From NCBI GenBank assembly GCA_026419785.1, contig JAODTK010001221.1, positions 434,001-498,000 on the forward strand: a DNA stretch of 64,000 bases, given 5' to 3'. Made by a program: the position numbers and the translations under genes. Positions 34,511 through 47,700 of the stretch are shown here, piece after piece. The notes beneath the pieces were generated by a model that worked only from the letters and a program-made list of their open reading frames with translations, was not told where the DNA came from and did no database searches. Within the stretch, counting starts at the first letter, position 1, and each line of letters begins with the position of its first letter. The stretch comes from Sclerodactyla briareus. Lineage: Eukaryota > Echinodermata > Holothuroidea > Dendrochirotida > Sclerodactylidae.

Positions 34511-35600
34511 TTTTGCCCTGAAAGAATAATCACATCGTGTTCGCGCCCAACCCGACGAGACTACATAATACAAAATTTGCTCCATCACATTCATCGAAAT
34601 CGGGCTTATCTTTTCGAAAAAATCCTGCTACACAAGAATGGGAACACAAACATACACACCTCGCGCGCGCACCCACCAACTCACAACACGCGCGCTCGCG
34701 CACACACACACACACACCACACACACCACCACACCACCACACACAATGCACACACACACAACACATACACAGGGGGACGTCGATCCTTTCGGCTACAGTT
34801 AGATGCAATTTAATCTGTTGTTATCAGTATCTGTTGCGCGAACGCGCAAGAAACTTTTAGCTTTTCCTACCCTCTAGATCGCCGGAACGGCACTTGCCGG
34901 CTCGGAAGCACCCATCACATGTGGTGATTCTAGTAAAGACAAAGCAAAAAATTTGTCATTGTTCAATACTAAATGATTTACCGCATATCCCATGGTTATT
35001 TTTTTTTTACCTTTTCCTACTCTGGCTTTGCTGCGTGGGGATCCGGGGGTCTATCGAACTTACCCTGTAGGAATCGGAGGAAAATGCCATGGCGGTACAA
35101 CCATTCCATTTTTTTTTTGAGTGGGCATTCAGTCATTCGGAACTCTCGCGCCAAACATTTTTATTCAATTTTTCCGGCATTCTATCGAATTCGTGCGAGT
35201 CAGCAGAATTCGCAGAGGCATTTCTCATCTCCTCTTTCCCCAAAATTTTCCACGATTTTTGTGCCCATATCCTTTCATCTTAGAAAAATGAAGAGGGCCG
35301 TCATCCCCCATCCCGAGGCTTCTTATTATTTGAGTACCAAAATGTTTGAGCATTACAAAATCGCATATATTATGCAAACGCCTGGTAAAAAAAAAAAAAA
35401 AAAAACGGCCAATTTTGGTGCGATTTGCGCGCGAAACACTTTTGGCGATTCGAAATTGAAATTCGGGAACCTCAGTGAACAAGCATGTAATCCTAGACTT
35501 TTGGCCCTAGGTGGGTCCCGATTTTTTTCATCTGGGGACCGAACCTGGAATTAGTGGACGTAAGACAAATGTCCAACGCGATTATTGTCAATTGGTTAGA
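34511..35600. other. No gene recognised; CA/CG microsatellite at 34,668-34,770
   Basis: The CA-rich tract contains CGCG islands. The 193-codon plus frame at 34,973-35,554 is phenylalanine- and serine-rich, crosses an A-run at 35,388-35,404 and has no family resemblance. Confidence 0.45.
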
Positions 35601-38109
35601 CAAAAATTGAATCCTTTAGACGCATCATCATCAAATTTCTGATGTTATCACTGTGAACCACACCGCCACACCGCTATAATAACAGTGACCCGGGGTGCAC
35701 GTACATACGTTCACAGGTTCAGTGAATTGGGGCATAACACCTTATTCAGACTAAAAAAGATTGAGTGGAGTCATTGCAAAGCCTATATATGACAACACCG
35801 CCTTAAAAAATCGTACCGATGCGGCGCGACTTTTTTGTGTTGTGGGAATATTAAAATTAGCGAATAAGGCCCAGGCCACCAATTGCATAATTTCAAACCT
35901 CTCATTTTTTACTACTCTCCCCAAATTAAACCCTCCATATTAGTGTCAGAATTTGGGTTTTTTTTTTCGTTCGTGTTTTCACTCTAAATTTTCCTGCAAT
36001 CCCGATCACCTCGATATTATGACGGATTTGCCGTACGACGCAAGTTGTTGCTGTAAGAATCCTATAATGCCGTGTTGTATACCTTACCATTTACCACACA
36101 CTGGGGCATAGATTACATTGTCACTTACTTGAATTTAAGTTGAATAATAATCCCTCATGCACATGGCCCGGAGTGTGAATGTTTTGGGCCAATTACCGAG
36201 ATGCGGTGTATCTGCTAGGACTATTTCCAAGGGCGCACGCAGTCGTTGTATTGTGGGGAGCCTCGGGGGTGCTAGAATACACATTTCTTGCCGGGTTCGG
36301 TTAACATAACAGATTTATTCCTATATAGATTCCTATGTAGGGAATATCTCGACGGCGCTCCCAATGTTGTTTGTTGGTTTTTTTTTTTTTTGGCTGTCTG
36401 GTTTCGGTTCATGGGCCCGGACATGACGGACTGTTTTTGTTGGAATTAAGTCAAGATATAAATGGTTTCAAATTGGAGTGCATCGTAGTTTAGCATCCTA
36501 TTGTAAAATCATAGTCCCAGACTAACAAAATTGCATTCGAGAAAATTTTGCACGTATCTCATAGCTAATCGTGCACGTGGTCTAACTTATTGACAGCGAA
36601 ACAACTATCAGGATACCGAAACAGACGAAATTTTTTTCATATTTCTTTCTTGGATATCGATAAGAAGGAGAGGGTTCGGGAAAACGGGAAGGCGTTATTT
36701 CTCGCCTAATTCTTGGTCACTTGTGCCGGCCCATCGATGATCTCTCACAGCGGTTTCGCGTCAACCACGGCACAAACACCCAGAAGCTAATACTCCCTGT
36801 CCTGTTCCCGCGAATACGGATTGTTACAAGTTACTCGTTTGTTTCCTAGGACAACACGGACTGGAATATTACTCTCCCCCACAACGTGCGATTACCCAGA
36901 ATATCTCCGGGATGCCGTAGTAGCCACCTACTGAGTGCCACTTCAAACAGTTCCAGAGTGGCCTAACATTGTTTCGTTTAGCTGCCAACCCATATCTTGG
37001 TCGTTGGCTCCTGACAGGAGGCGTTTGGCCAGATCAAGGTTCCGTTCAAGGTTGACAAGCTCCGGAGGGAGGAATCACTAATCCATTTCAGGGCGCCCAG
37101 AAATGTAATACTGAGTAGGCATAAAGGGAGTCGTTTTGAGGCATCGGACACTCTTCCTACTTGAAGAGCTGCATAATTAAATTGAATGCCTGATATGTCA
37201 AGTGTGCAAATATTGAAGACCGACCGTCGCAGGCCAGACTTGGGGAGCCAGATCGGGGAGGGGGGGGGGGGGGGTAGTACTGATAGCATTAGGTCTCACA
37301 GAGCAGGGGTCATGACAAATGCCTCACCCTCGGCTACGGGCTCACCAGTCGGTGATATGGGTTGACACAAGTGCTCCAACATTTTAGCATCATGCGGAAT
37401 ATTAACAAACGCGTTCGAATTCGAACATCACTCCACAGTGTTCAGAATCATACATCAGGTTTTGAACTTAAGCTGAATACCACATTCGCCGATTTGGTAT
37501 GAGAAGAACTGCACGAGATGTAATTGCTACAGGCTCAACACCTTTGACCGCCTCCACGCCCGCCTCGCGTCCGCGTCCGCCTCGTGGAAACAATACCACA
37601 CTTCGCGTCCAGCCCCGCGTTGGCACCACCCGCGGTCGCCTCGTGGAAACACAGTCCTACCAGCCGCAAGTCGAAACGTCTTGAAGCTGCGACGGCCAAA
37701 TTCCTGTGGCGAATACACTGCCATGTTCTTTCACCAATCCACATTTATTTGTTTGTTCACATTTAATTGACCTTTACTGACATCTGTCATAACCTTGGAA
37801 TGGCTTGGAACATGTCTACCACATTGGCTTAATATTTGATATCAAGGTCCATCACAAAGTACTCACTGAATCATCCTATTCCTGTACATTAGCTACATAT
37901 AGCCTACCCAACAGAACTCAACATGTGAAAACAACTCCCTTTTTGGCAGTCACCAGCAACAATCTAGAGATCGAATGTGTTGATAGACAAATCATTTCCC
38001 CTGGACTATAGGTTTTATTGTCAACTATGCTGCAGACCTGGACCTTCGACAGATAGTAAATACTTCTCTGCAGAGGGATAGAGATGTAACAAACCTCTCT
38101 CACACTGCC
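35601..38109. other. No gene recognised
   Basis: About 2.5 kb between the two P450 genes. A short GC-rich patch at 37,540-37,660 contains two CCTCGTGGAAACA phrases about 60 bases apart. There is a G-run at 37,258-37,274 and T-runs at 35,960 and 36,380. None of the frames resembles a known protein. Confidence 0.45.
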
Positions 38110-38330
38110 AAAGAGCTAGCTCATGGAGTTTGGAAATTGTGGGTGATTATTTGGATTTAATTAAAATCTAATCACACTATGCAAACATAAAAGTTACTCA
38201 GCAAAAAATAACCAATTGGCATGGCTACATCCACCCACCAAGTTTCAACCTGATTGCATGTACTTCAGAAGTTACGAATGAAGGCATAACAGAACTAGCC
38301 CCCCTTGAACTGGGTGCCATAGCTAATGCC
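38110..38330 (+). repeat. Family D interspersed repeat, copy 2 (shorter)
   Basis: Begins with a TTAATTAAAATC-like stretch, then CACACTATGCAAACA, GGCATGGCTACATCCACC and CAAGTTTCAACCTGAT. It lacks the GAAC microsatellite and hairpin end of copies 1 and 3. Confidence 0.55.
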
Positions 38331-38884
38331 CTCCTTTATGGACCGGTGCCCCATTCTTGTGGTTTATACCGCTGACTGATAGAGTTATTTTATCAAAATG
38401 ACATTTGAATTATTCGCATCTCTCATTTCAATTCGGATCGCTGGCAATAGTAGACTGAAAAAAAGACTGAACTAGACCGTTTCTACAATGATCACAATCG
38501 GTTCATCGACAGAGAACGACTGACTCAAAGTTTATATGATCTCCGTTCGAAGTTTGAAAGTGATCGTTGGAATATTTTTCGTTGTACGGTCGATGCTCCG
38601 TATTCGTTTTCCTGTGGATTTTTCCTGAGAAAACTTTATGTATCCCATGCTATTTCCTCCAGACATTCATTTCTTGTCAGTTATTAGCCATTCCATCATC
38701 GCTGTTTCAGTTTTCACGTTCAACATCCTTTCCCAGTACAATTGGAAACCACTTCAAGGTCAAATACCAAGTGGTCCAAGGAGATGCTCCAATGGGGAGA
38801 AGCGGCTTGAATTTTATGTCCGTGAATCGTCCGATCGGCCAGTTCACTTGTCCCGTTCCAAGGCTGAATATTCCAATGACTTGT
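38331..38884. other. No gene seen
   Basis: The stretch lies between two family D copies. The plus-strand frames at 38,567-38,899 show no resemblance to a known family. Confidence 0.4.
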
Positions 38885-39180
38885 TGTTGGGGTAATTAAT
38901 TTGGGATTTAATTAATTTCATCACACTTGCAAACAAAAACTTGTACTCAGTCCGTAGCCGTGGCATGCTTCATCCACCACCAAGTTTTCCACCTGATCGC
39001 ATGTACGGTTCATAAGTTACAATTACGTAACGAACAGAACGGATGAACAAACGAACTAACTACTAACGAAGAACGAACGAACGAACGAACGAACGAACGA
39101 ACGACGAACGAACGAACGGAGGACAGAGACATGATGATGACTTGTAGAGGAGCTGTTTACCCCGCAGCTAAAAGTCCGCT
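38885..39180 (+). repeat. Family D interspersed repeat, copy 3, with (GAAC)n
   Basis: Order of parts: TTAATT-rich start, TCACACTTGCAAAC, CACCAAGTTTTCCACCTGAT, CATGTACGGTTCATAAGTTA, then a GAAC array at 39,045-39,120, then ATGATGACTTGTAGAG and a hairpin (AGCTG...GCAGCT) near 39,150-39,173. It matches copy 1 in reverse complement along its length. Confidence 0.65.
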
Positions 39181-39784
39181 CTGCATTGCCCTCCGTTGAC
39201 CTACAGCTGCACATCCAATTCAGTGATATTGAATTCGCTCACGCTGTCGGGTATAGGGAGTCACGTAAAAATGGGTGTTCTCTATGACGTAGAAATCGGT
39301 CTCGTCTGTTCCTCTTCAAACTCTGGAGCTACTCTGAGGAATTACTCGCCAGTGCTGGGCGGGGCTAACTGCCGACACAATGCTCCCGAACGGATTAGGG
39401 GCTTGTCCTTGTGAACGAGACAAAACAAAGGCAAGGCCAAACCGTCCTTGAATGGTTACCTAGTACCAGATCTCTTAACTGGGGCAACCGCCCGTGGAGT
39501 CCAGTAGCCAAAATACATAGTGGCATTGTTTGCCTTATGCTGCGACTGCAACTGTAGAGATGTGGTCAAGCCCAGCGCGACAGAGGTCCCTGTTCAATGG
39601 AACGAGCCCGGAAGAGACAAATTTACTATGTGTGCCATACGGCATTTTACCCTTTGTCAGGTGTTTGACTATGTCCCTATATTTACGTTTGGAAAAATAG
39701 TTATTGTTATTCAAGGCAAACAGTTCTAAGTGAAAGCAACCCACACGCGATAGGCAAAATAAGGCCATTTTTGGGGCGCCTCGG
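39181..39784. other. No gene recognised
   Basis: Opposing frames at 39,196-39,768 show no family resemblance. This is the far 3' flank of P450 gene 2. Confidence 0.4.
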
Positions 39785-40020
39785 CCCCAAATGCGTATAC
39801 GGACACGTAATCCACTGCCGATGTTCTATGGAATATCTTCTAAAAAGCCAGTCGACGACAATATGCATGGCTGTTGCATTGATATGTCCTCCCGCATGAA
39901 TTCATCTTGGTAGTCCCCTTCTTGCAACACGCGTTCGTTTTTCGTAATATTGATTTTCACATCCATCCCAGAAACGCCACGCACACTTGGATTCCAGCCG
40001 TAGCCTACTTGCTTCTATAG
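39785..40020 (-). other. 3' flank of P450 gene 2, homologous to 26,980-27,215
   Basis: Begins about 40 bases past the probable stop of exon 3 and could be 3' untranslated sequence. It matches the displaced segment in intron 1 of gene 1 in the same orientation. No coding frame is kept between the two copies. Confidence 0.45.
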
Positions 40021-40058
40021 TTATTGATCCCACAGCTGGCGGTGGCTGCCGGACGTTC

Positions 40059-40243
40059 TTACCTTCGCATCTCGTGATCGAGACCTCGTACGGTTTGGCT
40101 TGTGACCGATTTTCCTTCCGGTCCTGTGACTGACGTCATCGCCTGTTCATCAGTAAACGGAGAACCGCATCTCTGCAAATGGAGGAGATGGAAGATGACT
40201 AGCTCCATTCTGCAAGCTTGCTCGCCACTACACAACCGACGAC
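40059..40243 (-). CDS. P450 gene 2, exon 3: haem-binding loop and C-terminus
   Basis: Acceptor TAG at 40,244-40,246. The exon reads GRRLCSGEQACRMELVIFHL, containing the GxRxCxG part of the haem motif with its cysteine, and continues LLHLQR, FTDEQAMTSVTGPEGKSV and TSQTVRGLDHEMRR to a stop at about 40,059. The block 'ARMELxxFxxxLLQRF' followed by an EG...xPxxYEV tail is the usual CYP2 C-terminus. The tail may be shifted by a one-base gap, since YEVSI is visible in the next frame. The exon is essentially one open frame. Confidence 0.82.
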
Positions 40244-40394
40244 CTAGGACAAATAATCGGTAACTGAATAATTCAATCAATCAGCCAACGAAATCCTATA
40301 ATTAATGAGTAATAATATTTCTAAAGAATAAATTTATATAAATATGTCAATAATTAGTTCCACGTATACTGATCGTGTTGATAAGCATATTCGT

Positions 40395-42870
40395 TTCTAT
40401 AGCCTAGTCTAGTCTAGTCGCAGTCTAAGTCTAGTCGATTTCTCCTAGTCTAGTCCTTGTCTCGTCTATTACTTAAGGGAAAGTCATGAATGAAGAATCT
40501 CATGAAGCGACTGGAACGAATGCAACCGGCAACCCAAAGAAGAAGTACAAGTCTTGAAGAACGCGCCCAAGACCATTCCCGAAAAAAAACGAACCAAACT
40601 GCTCTTTAAGGCTTATACAACAATAATTTGAGCACTGTTTGGGATGACACAATACTTCTGAAGATCTACCCTGCAACGTTTTGCCACGAAGCTTGATACG
40701 ATGACACCCTATGTGCTATTAGTGGTACATTCGAACATTAGTCAAAGAAACTGAGGCCATCGAAACCAGGACAATTTTGGAAACCTGAATCAAATCATTC
40801 CAATGCCGCCTTAGCTCCCACATGAAGTCACCGAGATGCTTTAAATCTTCCCGCATATATGGCAATCTCTCAGACCCTCTTTTACTTTCCATCTTTGATG
40901 TTCTCAATTACAACTTAATTTTTCCGAGAATGGTGGATTCCACTCCTCCTGCGCGCAATATTCCAGGTGAGGTCTTACCAACTGTTAAAACAGCCTCACC
41001 AAAACTGAAATTACGCTTAATCAAGCCGAGAATCCGATTACCTTTCCTAGCAGTTTCCGAAGGTTTCAACGGAGAATCGAAAATTCACACCTAAGATCGT
41101 TTTCTGAAGTTTAACCGGGCATGACTTCTCGACCATTCAACTAACGGAGGTTTGCCGTTAATGATAACCGAGCATACATCAAAGTCAATCACAGCATTAT
41201 CGGCTTTAAAAATTGTTTGCCGATCGACGACTTTGGAGATTTAGTCTAAACATCGTTATTCGAAATCACTTCCCAATACAACGTACGTGTGTCCGTCGTT
41301 AATTTTTCGACAACATGAATGCACATAATCAGCGAGATCATCTATATCAGGCAAAGAATAGTAATAAGGGACCGAGAACCGACCACCGACCCGTGGGTAA
41401 CACCACAGTTGACCGTCCACTGCTAAGTAGAAAAACGTCAATTAATAACAACTCCCTGCACCCATTATAAGCCACTCTCGAACCCATTTCAAATCTTGTG
41501 GGGATACCATCTCCTCGCATTTTGAGTAATAGACGTTTACGGGGCACCTTGTCAAACGTTTTCTGAAAGTCAAGGGATAACAACATCAACATCGTTACGC
41601 ACTACGATAGAACTATCAACATCCTCCACAAATTCTAGCAGACTAGTCAAACACACTATTTTTCTGAAGCCATGCTGAAACTTCCCTGATCCTATTCTAT
41701 CATTAAGAATTTCACTATATCTTCCTAGAATTGATTCCACCACCTTGTCGAAAACACTGGTGAGAACCAGTGATCTGTAATTACAAGAAGAGACCGATGC
41801 TTTTTGAAAATGGCGAAACATTTGCCTTCCTCCAATCCTCTAGAACAAGAAACCATCTTCTAAAGTTTTATTAAAAATCAGACTTAATGGAACATAAAAT
41901 GGTCATGCAAAACGAGTTTTAGAATAAACGGGTATAAACTCCATTCGACGTCCTGAGCTTCACCATGTTTGACAGATTCTGGAGTTGCTCCTCAAACCAT
42001 TCAGTCAGGCTTACAAACAACATCATCGATACAATTTGACACACCAACAACGAGATCAATCAAAATTATCCAAGTTCGCTCTGTGAAAACCGGAAAGAAT
42101 CGGCCTCATTGTTGAGAACACTAAACATAATCCTGACTATCGCTGATCTGCCTCTCCTCACTGGTCTAAGCAATGGACCAATGCTGTCCTTCAACTTTCT
42201 GCGTAACTCTGAAAAAGTGAAAAACGCACGAGGTTTGTCTTTTAATATTAGTGCCTCTGCCTCTCAAAATCGGACTGCTTGACCAAACTTTTGCTTGCGT
42301 TTTTAATGATCCGAATGTGACAGACACGGAGCCAGCAGAACGATAAAAAACTCCACACACGTTCGACATTTTCCAAGGACATCCAGTTCCATGCCGACCT
42401 CATAAACTTTCTCAAAGAAGCACTCCATATTCAACAGCAGTCAACCCCCTCCCCGCCCAAAGATAATAATAATCTCGCATATCCACAAACTGGGACACCT
42501 TCTCGTCACACTCAAGGCTAATACGGTTTCAAACCACATCGTCCTTCCGGTACCCGCAATCAATTCTAGGTACAACCGCAAATCACAATTTTCTAATTGA
42601 TAGACAGCCACATATCAATTCTCTCAATTGAGATCTTAAAACGCTCTGAGAGTCACTCCTGAGGTTGTTAATCCCTACCTCGACAACCACTACCGCCTCG
42701 TCCTCTATGGGCCGATTACCCCTTTGACTGATGTCCTCTACCCTATCCCGGTCGACAGACCGCATTCGCTTTGATTTGCCGACCCTGCCAATTCGGATCA
42801 ACCCTACTACGACAATGGAGTCTCCAAAATACTAGCAAAACACTTCCCTCTAGATTCTTCCTCCCCCCAC
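40395..42870 (-). mobile_element. Broken LINE (CR1/L2/Jockey-like) with SGNH-like domain, RT and TAGTC-rich tail
   Basis: It lies in intron 2 of P450 gene 2, same strand. From 5' on minus: an SGNH/GDSL-esterase-like block at 42,850-42,580 (GDSIV, then VVVVEVGINNLRSDS). Next is the reverse transcriptase from about 41,900: KANVS, NYRSLVLTSVFDKVVESIL, QHGFRK, LLEFVEDVDSS, LDFQKTFDKVPRKRLL (motif A), then SVLGPLL (motif B). The C-terminal block follows: NRILGLIKRNFSFG, LPYMREDLKHLGDF and NDLIQVSKIV, typical of these LINEs. The 3' end at 40,395-40,470 is a TAGTC-type simple repeat. I see no endonuclease between esterase and RT; only about 600 bases separate them, suggesting an internal deletion. 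There are at least six frame changes. Confidence 0.8.
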
Positions 42871-43804
42871 AACCCTAGCAGTAATCCACTTTACCCTAGT
42901 GTACTACTACCCTGTGAGCATACACGGTCCTGTCCGGCTTACCCCCTTCCTCCAATAAGAGTGGAAGGAAATAATGCAACTGGTAATGAATTACCCTTTT
43001 TAGACTTGTGGAAATTCAGGAGTTCTAGTATTTTCCAATCACATAGAACATTTTACTGTTTGTCAGCCCTCTTCATCAGACTGAACATTTCCGTACTGCC
43101 CCCTTCTCAGTATAAATCTTCTTTTGGGCAATCATCAAACATACCAGCCAATCCTGAATATTGTCTCTACGCTTTGTTGAAGTCCACTTCTTTTGGCCCA
43201 ATATCACACCGTTTGCCTGTGTTTTAGAACCTCAAATTGACTCGCAACGAACTATGGCTAACAACTATACGAAGCTACTAGACCAAAGGATCCTTAATTA
43301 CCGGTATTAGCCTCAAGAAAATAGTTTAATGTCCCAGTCTTTTGAGTACGAAAATTATGCCCTTTCGATGACCTATGACCCCATACGCCCTACTGAACAT
43401 CTGTGTCTATATGTCTAGGTTGCGTAAGATTTTCAAACGAACATTTCTGTGGATGCCTGTTATATTTTCTGTGAACAAAAAATGTGGATGTCTGTTATAT
43501 TTTGTGGGCCTGCTGATTTACTCTTGACGCTCCAATGACCTCAGACGTCCCCGGTATCCAAAATCTCCGACCAGCTGAAGTTGGCAAGGAACAATAGGGA
43601 ATTAATTGAAGATTCCACACCTTTCTGGGTATTTTTGGGGTAGTCAGCTACTCAATGACATCGTAACACGTTTGCTCACATCTGTCGGCATGTGCAAGCA
43701 TGTCAGCGCCAAAAGACGACGGACAGACAGACATGACTGATATGGATGCGGATCGCGATGTTCACAGATAACTCATTGAGTTGAAAGAATGATAATCTCC
43801 TCAC
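42871..43804. other. No gene recognised (intron 2 of P450 gene 2)
   Basis: May include further 5' sequence of the LINE. The plus frame at 42,961-43,227 has no family resemblance. Confidence 0.4.
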
Positions 43805-44768
43805 CGCTGCTGATGTTATAAATCTTCTCGCTTGACGAACTTTTCCTTCGTCGTCCAGGAACTTTCCGGCCAAAATCTTTCCGGATCCGTCCACTTTGCT
43901 GCTCTCGTTAAGAGGGTGCGGAAATTGGGTAAAATATAGATCCTTTGGAACACGAAATCCGTGAAAAATTATTCGGAAGACGCGACCTGCGTATACTGAT
44001 AGTGGACGCGGTCCCAAGACGGAGTGCTTAAGTATCACGGCCTCGAGATAAGGTATCATGGCGGTCCGATATCGTGGCAGGCGATTCCGACCAACTCCTC
44101 TTGTCGAGCTGCGCGCACAATTTTCTTCGCTGTCGGGGTTATTGAGCAAAAATAGAAGACCCCCCGGAGCGTATTCGCTGTCGTCTCAGTACCCGCGGCG
44201 AAGAGGCTCCAATAGTGTCCAGAACATATTGTCCATCAGTGAAGACGTACTGCGAGATCGGAGTCTAATTTACTCGCTCGCTATCTCGAGTAAATAGTCT
44301 TCCATCGCTCTTTTAACGGTCGTCGTGGGCAAGATTAGCCTTGGTGCTCCTCCACTATAGCGTATTAAAATTTGTTTGGTAGGTGGCCAGGTATCGCGAG
44401 TGCCTTACCGCTAGCCCCCGAAAGGAAGATATTGGTGAAAGGTAAAATGTGGGAAAGAAAGACTCATCGTCACGGTCCCGCGTGTCCACATTCTCGTGGG
44501 ACCTTCCAAGAACCGTCTGGAACGAACATCGTCCATAGTCGAATCGACGCCCGAAGGATACCGACGAGATCCACGTTCTATGCGCTTTGTTTCAGTCAAG
44601 TGCGCGATGTCTAGATCTTCCTTCAATTTCAAGATTCTTGTCTGTCAAGAAAGTTCGCCTCAGTTGCGACAACGTCTTCGAAGCTTGCCTTGCCATTCAA
44701 CTTCTCGAAAATGGAGGATAGATGAACTTTCGCTGTTCCTGCCAAACGCTCCGTTGGAAGTACCAAAC
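43805..44768 (-). CDS. P450 gene 2, exon 2: helix C to PERF region
   Basis: Acceptor AG at 44,769-44,770, then a GLV(F/L) start, VATEANFL, and in another frame VSFGRRFDY. VKRAMEDYLLEIASE is followed by the I-helix GTETTANTLR at 44,176-44,202, fitting AGx(E/D)T. LLFLLNNPDSEE and YLEAVILK follow, where a single missing G would hide the K-helix ExxR. Then come FHGFRVPKDLY and KFLDDEGK (PERF). The last stretch is a long open frame from 44,149 to about 43,805. It ends at 43,805 before a GTGAG donor, the position used in gene 1. Length is 964 bases against 943 in gene 1. Confidence 0.8.
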
Positions 44769-44770
44769 CT

Positions 44771-47700
44771 GCGAGACAAAGCAAAACCTGAGTGAAAATT
44801 TCCCGGCATCTGGATTGTAGGCTCAGTATAATCGGCATCACGTCATAAAGTACCGTACAATAATCAGGTCAATCATGGTACTTTCCTAAGGACAACTGGC
44901 ATGATTGGTTACAACAGAGGTTTAACATGTTGGTAATGGAAAAATGCAGGTCTTGAAACCCCATTACAAAACCCGTGTCCCCCGCCCATTATTCGACGGG
45001 GTTTTGCGCCAACGACAATGCCTCTTTAAGTAACACAACAGTTCAGGTAACATCTTCATTCTCCAAATTTTGTGGTGGATTTTGACATTCCCCTTTAATT
45101 CCACCTATGTGGCCGTAACGGCCAATTTCTGTTGCATGAACCGCCTGATGCCCCTACTCTTTTAGCTGCCACGTGCTGATTTATTGGTTAATTATTTTCA
45201 TTCAGCTGTTCAGCGACCATCAATTACCCCTCGGTTGCCGGTGTAACAGGAATAATGAGGCAACAGGAGATAATTGCTCACTCGTCTATCCCTGTCGATA
45301 CGGTATAATCGTACTACAATATGTCAATGCAAGATTATCATCAATACAGTCCGACGATTTTTGTATCGTGCATCGTGCAAATGGCGTCGTCCCTTATTTG
45401 CCAGGGGTTATGAGATGACCGTGCCTCTTTCGAAGCTCCCCATGAAAATAGTAAACTTATACATTATGTTCATGCTAGATTATTGATGGATGACTCAAGC
45501 CAACATTTGATCGCATAAGGAAGTTTCCTACCATAGTCTTCGACTACTCTTGGTAATATGCCAGGGGGGGGGGGGAGGCGGGGGCGTAAATGCATTATGT
45601 ATTTATTGGGGTGGAGGTGGGGGGGGGGGTACTTCGATATTACCTGCGTCATCAGGTAGCGCCCCCTTATGATTCCATGTTTTAGAAAGAAAGTCTGAAA
45701 ATGTCACTGACGGGTCTGGAGTCATGGTAGTATGCGTAGGGACTCTTGCTTTTTTCTTTCGGGGAGGGGAGGGCGAACGTTTAGGCCGCGAATCTCAAAG
45801 TCATTTGAACCACTTGGCAAAAATCCTACTTTTACTATAGTATAGATGTTTTTTTCGGGCATCTTATAAAACAATTGTACCCAGTCAGCGAAGTTTTTTT
45901 TTTTTTGTGGTGGAGAGGAGGTGACCGAATATATAAAAAATATGTGGGGGGCCAGTATCGCCATGTTCCTCAGCTGGCATGCTTATGGATTCGTGTCTTT
46001 CTCTTTGTCGCATCTGGCAGCAACGGTATAGAAAGTCTTTCGGTGGGGGAAGAAATTGAATTTATTTGGACCTTCGGAAGAGGCTAAAATGGTTTTCATT
46101 TCCACGAACGTATTTATGCCATGTAATATCCACGCGTTGTAAGAAATAATTTGGATTGATATGTCCGAATGTGCTAATCCCACAGGTTGCAAAATTTCAC
46201 GGTAGGATCCAGGTTGGCTGTTCTCAATCTGAATGAAGTTTGCGGAAGGCGACGAACCGAAGCGAGGTATGTAGTATGGATGTGTGTGTGTGTGTTTGGG
46301 GGAACTGGTGTGTGGGTATGATGTATGTATGTATGTATGTTGTATGTAGTATGTATGGGGATGTAGGTATGGTGTTGTTGATGTGTGTGTGTGTGTTTTG
46401 AATAGTTGCGATCACCTAACAGAGTTTGAGCAAAATGTACAAATTTCTCTAAGGCAACCCGATGCATGAATATAAGAGACAGGCACTACCCAAAACATAG
46501 GAACCTACTCACCAGGGTCGAACAACCAGGATGTAATCATAATTCAGTCCTCACGTCGCCGCTTCACGAGTCATCCAATCGAGGAATTACGAAACATTCC
46601 CAACCACCATGGCTATTAATGAGCTGGTTAAATGTGCACCCTACATTAAACCTGTTCCAAATCCAGAAAAGCACGTCTGAGATGAATGAATTGGAATCCT
46701 GGGTGTTGAGAACTCAATTTTGGATTTTTTTTATATAAGCCTGTGCGAAGGGAATGGCCAATTGCCAGCCTATGTGTGCGTTGTTTCGTGTAAGAATAGC
46801 GTGAGTCTCAGTGCCTAAGCATGCGATATTCGGTCGAGATAAGAATATTTTTATGGTCTTAATTCATCAACTGAGACTAATGCAGGCGAGCGATTTGTGC
46901 TGGCGACAAAGCGAATACTATCTAAGCGGGAGATCACAGGTTGGCGCGGACGATAGCTTACAAGAGAAAACTGTTTTGCAGACCCCCCCCCCCTTCCCCT
47001 GCCCAACCGAGTTTCAGGGTCGGGAGGTTAGGCGGGGTAGTAAGGGACATCTAAATTGAGGGATAGTGGGACTGTTCATTCAAGGAGAAAGTCTCTGAGG
47101 ACCTGATCGGCTCTTGCAGTCCTAGGGGGTGGGAACCAAGGGCGGCGATATGGGGGGGAAGAAAGAGGGGAAGGATGGAAGGCCCCCCCACTATTTGTTG
47201 AGGGGACGGCAATGCATTTTGTCCCCCCCACCACCACAACTATTTGAGCTCGATCACTATTTCGCGAAACGGTCTCCGACCATATCCATCAGAAACCGTG
47301 TTTAAACAAATGCATAATGACCTACGAGATCAGTAAGTGAATCTGTGCTTATGCTGCTCAATCGCGAGCTGTATGTACCGTTAGTGTCCAGACATATGGG
47401 CGTTGTGCGACATTGTGTTCCTTAACGAAAACTGCCTGAAAGTATCCGGGGTTGGTTTAAATTATTCATGAAAGAAGGGTTCTCTTCAACATTCGTTGCA
47501 TTAAGATGGCGGGGATCTGTGATTTTTTTAAGCTCCATTGGTTGGTGCGCCACTCATGAAAGTGCACGGTCACATACCTATTACTATTTAAAGTGAGGCC
47601 AACACGGTGGGCATCGGAAACGCGGTCAGGAACGCCACAAAAAAATGCGTTGTCATGAAGAAATGATTCCAAAATCAAGTGGAGAAAAGGCTAAGTCCCA

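Noticed and set aside
34973-35554. 193-codon plus-strand frame, the longest in the window
   Set aside because: Low-complexity, crosses an A-run, and shows no recognisable domain or codon pattern.
43990-44080. Apparent loss of the P450 K-helix ExxR motif, with both genes reading ILKH
   Set aside because: Adding one missing G in a spot prone to gaps gives an EALR reading in gene 2 and an ET.. reading in gene 1. The loss is best explained by frame noise.
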